Part shown: one piece after another, positions 56,600 to 64,000 of the stretch
Numbering within the stretch: the first letter of the stretch is position 1
Layout of the letters: every line of letters starts with the position of its first letter
Assembly: GCA_012931725.1 (NCBI GenBank)
Contig: CM022946.1
Span: 47,862,114-47,926,113, forward strand
DNA length: 64,000 bases
Reading direction: 5' to 3'
Source of the DNA: Litsea cubeba
Taxonomy: Eukaryota; Streptophyta; Magnoliopsida; Laurales; Lauraceae
The notes under the pieces: generated by a model
Database searches by the model: none
Told to the model about the DNA's origin: nothing
What the model saw: the letters and a program-made list of their open reading frames with translations, nothing else
Made by a program: the position numbers and the translations under genes

Positions 56600-56795
56600 T
56601 TTCTTTTTTTTTTGGTACCACTTGTATTTTTTTTGGTACTTATTTTTTGTAGTGCTTGTGAACACTTTTTTTTTTTGGTACCACATGTATTTTTTTGGTA
56701 CTCTTTTTTTGTAGTGCTTGTGAACACTTTTTTTTTTTTGGTACCACTGTATTTTTTTTGTATTTTTTTGTTGCTTGTGAACACTTTTTTTTTTG
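56600..56795 (+). repeat. GGTACCA-rich repeat after the antisense gene, element C
   Basis: Three to four units (TTTGGTACCAC, TGTATTTTTTTGGTACT, GTAGTGCTTGTGAACACTTTT), against two in element A. Confidence 0.7.
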
Positions 56796-56989
56796 TTATC
56801 CCTACGCTCACTTAATGATAAAAGTAATTGCTAAATGGGATGCTCTTTTTTTGTTATCCCTACGCTCACTTGAATCTTTTTGTGATAAAAGTAATTGCTA
56901 AATGGGATTTGATCAAAAGGTTGTCATTTTGTGAAAATCTTTTGTCAAGTGATTGTTTTGGCATGAAAGCCAGGTTTTTGTTTGTGGCA

Positions 56990-57310
56990 TGGAAGAATTT
57001 TGGCATGAGAGCCAGCTTTTCTTGTGGCATTGATAGCCGATTTTTTTTTTTGTGGCATCTATAGCCAATTTTGGTGGCATTGATACGGTTTGTTTTGTGG
57101 CATTATAGCCGGTTTTGTTTTGGTGGCATTGATAGCCGGTTTTTTTTTTTTTTTGAAATCCAAGTTTTTTTTTGTTGTGGCATTGATAGCCGGTTTTGTT
57201 TTGGTGGCATTGATAGCCGGTTTGTGGCATTTATAGCCGTTTTGATGGCTTTATAGCCGGTTTGTGGCATTTATAGCCTGTGGCATTTATAGCCGGTTTG
57301 GTTTTCAAAA
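56990..57310 (-). repeat. Minisatellite 2 of element C (CCGGCTATAAATGCCAC units)
   Basis: About fourteen units, on the plus strand GTGGCATTGATAGCCGGTTT, counterpart of 15862-16270. Confidence 0.85.
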
Positions 57311-57780
57311 AATGCAAGTATCGACTAAAAGTCGCCTCCCTGCTGAATGTTCTTGCAAGTATCGATGGAATGTCGCATCCTTGCTCATTCGGTTGCGAGT
57401 ATCGATGGAATGTCGCATCCTCGCGGATTTGGGTGCAAGTATCGATGGAATGTCGCATCCTTGCTTTTCAAAAATTTTGGTTTTGCGGGTACTGACTTGA
57501 TGTCGTTTCCCCACGATTTTTGAAATTTGTGGTTTTCTCGAACCTTTGGGTTATGGATATCAACTGAAATGTTGCGTCTCCACAGTTTTTTAGGTTTTTT
57601 CGAACCTTTGAAATTTGGGTTGTGGATATCAACTGAAATGTTGCGTTCCACGGTTTTGGATTTTGCAAGTATCGACGAAATGTCGCTTCCCTGCGATTTT
57701 GGAAGTGTCGAACGTGGTTCGCTTGCTTCCGATTTGTGCGAGTATCGACTAAGCGTCGCTTCCTCGCGGTTTTTGAAAAA
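57311..57780 (-). repeat. Minisatellite 1 of element C
   Basis: Eight to nine units with GCAAGTATCGATGGAATGTC or GATATCAACTGAAATGTTGC on the plus strand, counterpart of 15361-15860. Confidence 0.8.
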
Positions 57781-58123
57781 CCATTTTTTTGTTTAAAGAC
57801 ACGAGGGTCATAAGTTTTGACCTAAAACCATTTTGGCGGTAAAAGGCAGGGTGGACTAGGGTGGAAATCCCTGAATCCGGATTTTGTTTCAAACCATGAA
57901 TTTTGGGTTCAAGGGTTGAAAATTTTGGTCAAGTTAGGGAAAGGTTCCTAAACTTGGATTTTTTTTTTTGAACAATGAAACGATGAAAGTAAGCATTGTT
58001 TTAGATTTCTAGAAATTTCAACATTTGATATGAAAATTCTAAAAAAGGGTGGGTTTAGCGAGCGTGTACCTGGAAACCGGTTTTGGCCATACAGGCATTG
58101 CTCTTACCCAGTTGGGTAAGTCT

Positions 58124-59345
58124 TCAAGGGTAGTACCGCTTTAAGAACTTGCCATTGATGGGCAGCATACATCTGTCACCTTCCATGTTTAGGAGTGCGT
58201 ATGCGCCATTGGAGAAAACTTTGTCGATGACGTAGGGTCCCTCCCATTTCGGCTCAAATTTGCCTTTGGACTTGTGAGCGAAGACCATTGGTCTTTTTAC
58301 CGCAAGAACCAAGTCATCTTTTTGTAGGCGCGTTGCCTGACCTTTTTATCGAAAGATCCTGCCATACGTGCTTGGTAAAGTTCAATGCTTTGTTGAGCTT
58401 CGAGCCGTCTCTCATCGAGATTGTCCAGCTCATGGAGCCGCAATTTGACATTGCTTTCTTGAGTCATGTCATTTTGCAAGGATACCCTCAAGGAAGGAAT
58501 TTGTACTTCCAAGGGCACGACAGCTTCGCATCCATAGACCAAGGAGAATGGTGTGCTATGGGTTGGTCCTCGAACGGTGGTTCGATAGGCCCACAAAGCT
58601 TCAGACATTTTGTCGCTCCAGTCTCTTTTGTGATTAGAGACCATTTTTTTGAGGATTTTGCAGAGTGTCTTGTTGAAAGCTTCTGCTAACCCGTTTGCTG
58701 CCGGATTGTATGGAGTCGAAGGACAGCTTTGGATTTTGTATTTGTCGCAGAACCTGTAGAATCGATGATCCCGGAACTGTGGTCCGTTATCATGGACGAA
58801 TCTTTTGGGTATGCCGAAACGACAAATGATGTTGGTGCGCAGGAACTGAAGGACTGATGAGGTCTTCATTTCGTTAAACGCAAATGCTTCTGACCACTTG
58901 AGAGAAATAATCCGTAGCGGCGAAGATGAAGCGATGACCTTTGCTTGAAGGGGGAGAAATAGGACCTATGATGTCCATACCCCAGGCTTCGAAAGGCCAT
59001 GAGATCGCTGTAGGATGAGCCATTCTGGAGGCATGTGAATGTAATCTCCATGAACTTGGCATTGTTGGCAGCGCTTAGCAAATTGCATTGCGTCAGCTAC
59101 CATGGTAGGCCAGTAATATCCTAACCTTTTTATCTGATCATAGAGCTTAGGTCCAGCCTGATGAGCTCCACAAAGACCAGCATGAACTTCTTTGAGTGTT
59201 TCTTCAGCCTCTTGTTGTGACAAGCAGCGTAGAAGTACTCCGTTGAAGGATTTCCTGTAAAGGATTTTTGAAGGAATATCCAAATGGAAGCTTGGGGTTC
59301 GCCTTTGGATGCTTACCCGTTCTTTTGGATCTTCAGGTAGGATTC
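58124..59345 (-). pseudogene. pol: Integrase of element C (frameshifted)
   Basis: The stop is at 58126-58124 on the minus strand. Pieces are 58124-58312 (C-terminal barrel), 58297-58869 (second catalytic Asp in VHDNGPQF and Glu in GLAEAFNKT) and about 58966-59340 (HAGLCGAH ... RCQQCQ zinc domain). Compared with A, one base is missing near 58315, two extra bases lie near 58905, and one base is missing near 59020. All motifs remain, so the damage looks recent or partly technical. Confidence 0.85.
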
Positions 59346-60110
59346 CGAACATAATGTAATCAATGAACGGATCCCTCCAGTCGCCAATTGAAGTTTGAAG
59401 GATTGAAATCCGACTTCCGACCACTTGGTGGCATTCAGCAACTGCTTGGTGTGTGTTAAGAGGAGGAAGGATTCTCTTTCGCACACTGTGACTTGCATGT
59501 TTTCCCCTTCCTGGATTGCCATGGATGCGGCAAGTCCGGCTAGGGCATCTGCACGTATGTTTTCACCTCTACGAATGTGGGTGATGTGACAGATGTCAAA
59601 CTTTTGCAGAAGTGATTGTGCCTTGTTGTAGTAGGGCACAAATCTGGCTTCCTGACTTCAAATTTCTGATTCATCTGGTTGACGATCAGTTGAGAGTCTC
59701 CAAAGACTTCCAGCATGGTGATACCGGATTCGATGGCGAGTTCCAATCCTAAGATCAGAGCTTGATATTCAGCTGCATTGTTTGTGCATGGTTCCAGTAG
59801 CGAGAAAGCGTGTGGAATCATGTATTTGTCGGGGCTAACAAAGAGGATGCCAACTCCCGAGATCAGCTGTCTTTTTTCATTTGTCCTGGTTGCACCGTCA
59901 AAGTACATGTCCCAGGAGGCACTTTGTGAGAAAGTCTCCACATTGTAGACTGGTTCGTCTGGGAGATCATCTCTGAGTGGAGAATCTTTAGGCAATGGAT
60001 GCTCTGCGAGGACTAGAGCTTGCCCTTTGATTGCTTTTTGTGGTACATACCTAATATCAAATTGTGACAGAAGGATGGACCATTTTGCCAGTCGAGCATT
60101 GAGAGAACCT
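59346..60110 (-). pseudogene. Second (archaeal-type) RNase H, element C
   Basis: The domain runs in one frame with reverse transcriptase until about 59640, where a shift breaks it. WDMYFDGATR, NNAAEYQALILGL and VFGDSQLIVNQ are present. The third catalytic Asp, lost in A, is intact here. Confidence 0.83.
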
Positions 60111-61311
60111 GCCTTTGTGACAAGGACCTTCAAGAGGTTGACCCTCGAGACCAGGTAGACTGTGTTGGAAAGCAAGTAGTGACGCAGCTTTTGTACGGCG
60201 AACATCACTGCAAGACATTCTTTTTCGACTGGAGAGTAGCGATGCTCTGCACCTACTAGCATGCGGCTGAGGTAATATAGAGCAGCTTCTTTTCTTTGAT
60301 CATTTTCTTGCGCAAGCAGAGCTCCCAGAGAGTGATCAAGGGCTCTTGTGTACAAGATGAATGGTTTTCCAGTGGTAGGAGCAGCTAACACTGGAGGTTT
60401 TGTCAGGTATGACTTGATGTCTTGGAAAGCAGCTTCACAGTCAGCATCCCAGACAAAGTTTACACCTTTTTTCATCAACCGGGAGAATGGACGGCATTTC
60501 CCCGAAAGATTGGAGATGAACCGTCTGATGTAGGCCAATCTCCCTTGAAGCCCTTTGAGTTCTCTCAAGGTTCTTGGAGAGGGCATTTCTAGAATGGCTT
60601 TGACTTTTATGGGGTCAAGCTCTATTCCAGCTTTCCGAACTAAGAATCCGAGGAACTTACCCGACGAGACGCCGAAGAAGCATTTCAATGGATTCATTCG
60701 CAGTTTGTGTTTGCGAAGCCGGAGGAAGACTTCTCGAAGGTTTTCGAGATGATCTTCTTTTCTTTTGCTTTTGACGGCGAGGTCATCAACGTAACATTCA
60801 ACCGTCTTGTGCTGCATATCTTGGAATATTTTCATCATAGCCCTCTGATATGTGGCACCAGCATTCTTCAACCAAATGGCATGACAGTGTAGCAATACAC
60901 GCCAAATGGGGTTCGAAAGGATGTATGTTTTTCATCCTCAGGATGCATCTTTATCTGATTGTAGCCAGAGAAACCATCCATGAATGTCATTCGCTCGAAT
61001 CCACAGGTATTATCAATCATTACCTCTGGTATGGGGAGCGGAAATTCATCTTTTGGGCATGCGCCATTCAGGTCTCTATAGTCAATACAGACCCTGATCT
61101 GCCCATTTTTCTTTGTCACGGGGACAATGTTGGCCAACCATTCAGGATGTTGTTCCTCACGGATGAAGCCGACGCTTTTGAGTTTTTGAACTTCTTGTTC
61201 AATTTTATCCATCACATCTGGACGGAATCTTCTTTGGCCTTGCTTGACAGGCTTGATGTCTTCTTGAAGATTGAGTTTGTGAACTGCTATTTTGGGGTCT
61301 AAGCCTGGCAT
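60111..61311 (-). pseudogene. pol: Reverse transcriptase and first RNase H, element C
   Basis: Reverse transcriptase starts in the frame 61311-60868 (CIDYRDLNGACPKDEFPLPI, TPFGVYCYTVMPFG). After one lost base near 60885 it continues in 60895-59540 (LKNAGATYQRAM, CYVDDLAVKS). RNase H motifs DHSLGALLAQ and YSPVEKECLAVM follow. The YVDD active site is intact. Confidence 0.87.
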
Positions 61312-62180
61312 TTCAGCGTAAGACCATGCAAAGCAATCAACGAACTCACGAAGAAAAGCGATATACTCGGGTAACTCATCATCCTTTATTTCTTGCTTAT
61401 GAATACAGGACGTGGGTTATCTGGTGTTCCCAAGTCTATCTTTGAACAGGATCTTCTGTTGGAAGGTTCGAAGGTGGTTCCTCCACAATATTTTCGGAGG
61501 CTTCCAGCTCAACGAAACCTTCTGGGGTTTCAAGGGCATTTCCAGACCAAGGTTTTGTTCCTTTCCACGGGTCTTCTTGATCGGTAATTTTCCCAAGGCT
61601 TGCTATGAGATGATCCCAATCGCCTGTTGAAACCGAGTCGAAGTAGGCTACTTCTTTTGGAGATGAGGGTTCTTCTGGGTCAGAAGTCCACACGTCTGTG
61701 CCATCGGACAACTCCTCTTCATTTTCGGAGAAATCGTGCCAATTGGATGAGCTTCCTGGATCTTTGTCAGGTGACTCATCAAAGAGATATCCAGGGAGAT
61801 CGATGTCTTCATGGACTTGAGATGTTGAGGCTTGGTCAGTATATTGACTTTTAAGCCTTTGTGTCAACTGTCTCAAGGGAGTGTCAGGATCATACCCTAA
61901 CCCGTGTGAAGACTTTTCTACATAGCCGTAGAGTCTCCAATCTTCCAGCTGGCTTTTGGTCAAGACGGGCCCCAATGGCGTGAGAATACCGCGTCCTTCT
62001 CCCAAACCGACTGGGTTTTGAGCGTCATAGCCCATTTTCTTCATAATAGCTTGTGCCACAGAACTGTATAAGGATAGTTGAGGCGTACCTTTATTTTGGA
62101 AAGGTTCAAGCATGGAGTTTGATGAAGAAGCATCCGATCTATGGAAGAAGATCGGTTTTCCTTTGTGAAGTTGCTGGAAC
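61312..62180 (-). pseudogene. Protease-RT linker with G-patch-like segment, element C
   Basis: Acidic linker with AIMKKMGYDAQNPVGLGEGR, as in A. A frame break near 62165 separates it from protease, and single-base losses near 61393 and 61436 separate it from reverse transcriptase. Confidence 0.75.
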
Positions 62181-62990
62181 AACGAAGGAAGCTGACGTAG
62201 GATCTTCTATGTCAGAAGTTGTCTCCATTGGAGTAAGAGCAGGCTGAACTTGCTGAGTGTCAGCTTGGCTTGACGATGTGTCGTCTTCTGGCTCTGAATC
62301 CGAGTCCGTGTCTTGCATGATAGACACGAAAGAGACAACAAATTTGCCCCCAGGCTTTTGTTTTGCCTTCTTCACTTTAGTTGTGATGACCAAAGGCTTT
62401 GAAGATTTGAGGGAGATGATGAAGGGAGTTTGCATGCTCTCTTCAGATTTACCGGATGGTTTGTTTTCTTCCGGTGATTGTTGAGGAGCTTTGCCTTTAT
62501 CTTTCTGGAGATTTTCGGCAAAGGATGCTGTATGCTTCTCCTCTTCTTCTTTTTTCACCTTCATACATTGTGAGTCTGCGAAGTGGATTTCTTTACCTTT
62601 GAAGGGTTTTCTGTCCGCAAAGACTCGATGTATCATGCCGTCGTCGCCAACAAACTTGATGCATTGATGTAGAGTTGAAGGGACAACACCATTCTCATGG
62701 ATCCAAGGGCGTCCGAGAAGGATGTTGTAGCATGAAGGGGTCTTTATTGCATACACTGTGACCTCAGAGATAAGATCACCGATCTGCAATTTGAACCTGA
62801 TTTTGCCGATAGGCCTTTGAGTACTCCCATCGTATCCAAAGATAGATACAGATGTGTGGCTCAGTTTGCTGGGTGGGATGCCCAACTCTTCAAGAGCCGA
62901 TGTGGAGATGAGGTTGAGTGCAGAACCTGGGTCGATCTGAACTCTATGCATAGGCATTTCCTTGATATACCCTGTGAAGTACAGGGGTCG
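62139..62990 (-). pseudogene. Protease region of element C
   Basis: The frame 62957-62139 carries IDPGSALNLIS and ILLGRPWIHENGVVPSTLHQ without the internal stop of element A, confirming D-P-G as the family form. The methionine at 62957 is not a real start; the upstream part (about 63145-62960) is in another frame. Confidence 0.82.
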
Positions 62991-64000
62991 GTTATGCCTG
63001 GTTTCGCCAAGTAGGAGGTCATCCTTTGTGAAGGCGATGGTTGCACTGGCTGCTTTTTTAACCGAGAGGCATTCAATGCATGATCCCTCAGTTTCTTCTT
63101 TTCTCCCTTTGAGGAGGCTTCTGAGTTTTTGACCCGGTAATCCATTTCAATTTGGAGGACTTGCGGGGCATGTTTGTCGACATCCTCATTCAGCTTTTGT
63201 AATTCCGAATGAGATTATCACGAGTGTGCGGAGACATTCGCAACAAATCTAGGATGTGCAGACGTGCAGGTATGTGCTTGAAGTGTTCAATCAAGTCATA
63301 CTTGAAAGCCTCCTTAGGGCCTGCATGTTCATCATTGTTGCCACTAGGGGCGCTTACAACATCTTTTCCCGAAGGATTTACATATGTAAAGGAAGATTGG
63401 TTGTAATTTTTGTGGTAGTCCCGGCCAGAGCGGGTGCCTCTACCAACTTCGAGAGCTTCTTGAGAAGGGTCTTCGTTTGGAAGATTGTCTTCAGGATCAA
63501 GAGGCTGTCGTTTTTCATTTGCTGAGGATGCATCAGCAGAGTTACCATCCTCAGTGATTGTGTTGCATGGAGCATTTTCCGGGAACAAGTCCTGAACAGC
63601 ATCCAGCAATCTTTCTTCTTCGTTGACTAATTCATCGTCCCAAGCATCAATGGCTGGGAATTCTTCAGTCAGGAAGGGTGTGAACTTTGAAGTCACAGTC
63701 TCAGGAGAAGAAACCTGAGAGGGTGTCATCTCAGTGAAAGTCACGTGAGACGAGGTGGCTCCAGAAGATACATTGCTAGGCGTCGCCGGAGTGTAAGTGC
63801 TCTCATCAGACGATGCTTCGGAAGAGCTATAATCCCGAATTATCACATTACAGGAAGCTCTGACGGGAGACGTTGCCTGATCGGAGTCAGACTCATCCTC
63901 GGATGTGAGAGGATCGTCTATCCAGCAATTTTCTCCATTTTCAGGAGTTAAGGGAGGATGACCTGGTGGTCTTCAGGGACTTCAGGCTCTGGATTGCGAG
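62991..64000 (-). pseudogene. Acidic gag-protease linker of element C (cut by window edge)
   Basis: The frame 63846-63190 is open over 218 codons (DYSSSEASSDEST, RGTRSGRDYHKNYNQSSF), including a CGA codon where A has TGA. One base less than A near 63950 and changes near 63205 shift the frame at both ends. Gag continues beyond 64000. Confidence 0.75.

Larger units (their letters stand above)
48310..64000 (-). mobile_element. Element C: Tat-type Ty3/gypsy, 3' portion (minus strand, runs off right edge)
   Basis: This is a third copy of the family of A and B. From right to left it holds the gag-protease linker, protease, reverse transcriptase, two RNase H domains, integrase, minisatellites, the antisense gene (here on the plus strand), tandem repeats, polypurine tract and 3' LTR (50616-48310). 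The capsid part of gag, the leader and the 5' LTR lie beyond 64000. Nearly every gene block is collinear with element A, and most disabling mutations differ, so the two copies decayed independently. Confidence 0.92.

Noticed and set aside
1..64000. tRNA, rRNA or organellar insert
   Set aside because: Scanning by eye found no tRNA-like cloverleaf with conserved boxes, no rRNA words and no organellar genes.

Overview
This window is plant nuclear DNA dominated by transposable elements. It comes from a flowering plant with a repeat-rich genome; the sequence does not show which species. Support for this includes very large Ty3/gypsy retrotransposons of the Tat type (second RNase H domain, additional antisense gene), Copia remains, CACTA, hAT and Helitron relics, one exon of a plant aldehyde oxidase gene and a decayed ARMADILLO-REPEAT-ONLY gene.

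Layout. (1) 1-28110 is a nest. Element B lies on the minus strand: its 5' LTR is at 25536-28110, its leader continues to 24925, and the leader resumes at 1345-1. Its gag-pol would lie beyond the left edge. Inside the B leader sits a full-length 23.6-kb element A (plus strand, 1346-24919), bounded by the duplicated target GCGAT. A runs: 5' LTR, primer binding site, leader with tandem repeats, gag, protease, reverse transcriptase, RNase H, second RNase H, integrase, minisatellites, an antisense intron-bearing gene, more tandem repeats, polypurine tract, 3' LTR. (2) 28111-48309 is a mosaic of host sequence and small elements: first exon of an aldehyde oxidase (minus), an ARO-like pseudogene, a solo LTR, a short hAT element, a degraded LTR, a CACTA MITE, a Helitron, a promoter-like segment present twice in inverted orientation, the 3' end of a SIRE-like Copia element and another Copia LTR. 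(3) 48310-64000 is the 3' two-thirds of a third copy of the same family (element C, minus strand), which runs off the right edge.

The most interesting system is the antisense gene carried by A and C. Both copies have their own TATA box, a ten-base first coding exon, four GT-AG introns at equivalent places and a protein of about 1,220 codons. That protein has a plant-mobile-domain-like region, a basic stretch and a C-terminal coiled coil. Because it reads against the element, its introns are not recognised in the element's genomic RNA and can survive reverse transcription. Both gag-pol and both antisense copies now carry frameshifts and stops, mostly at different sites in A and C, so neither element looks autonomous. 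Many of the differences are single-base changes in homopolymers, so assembly error must also be considered.

All identifications come from reading the sequence and from remembered family motifs; no database search was possible.
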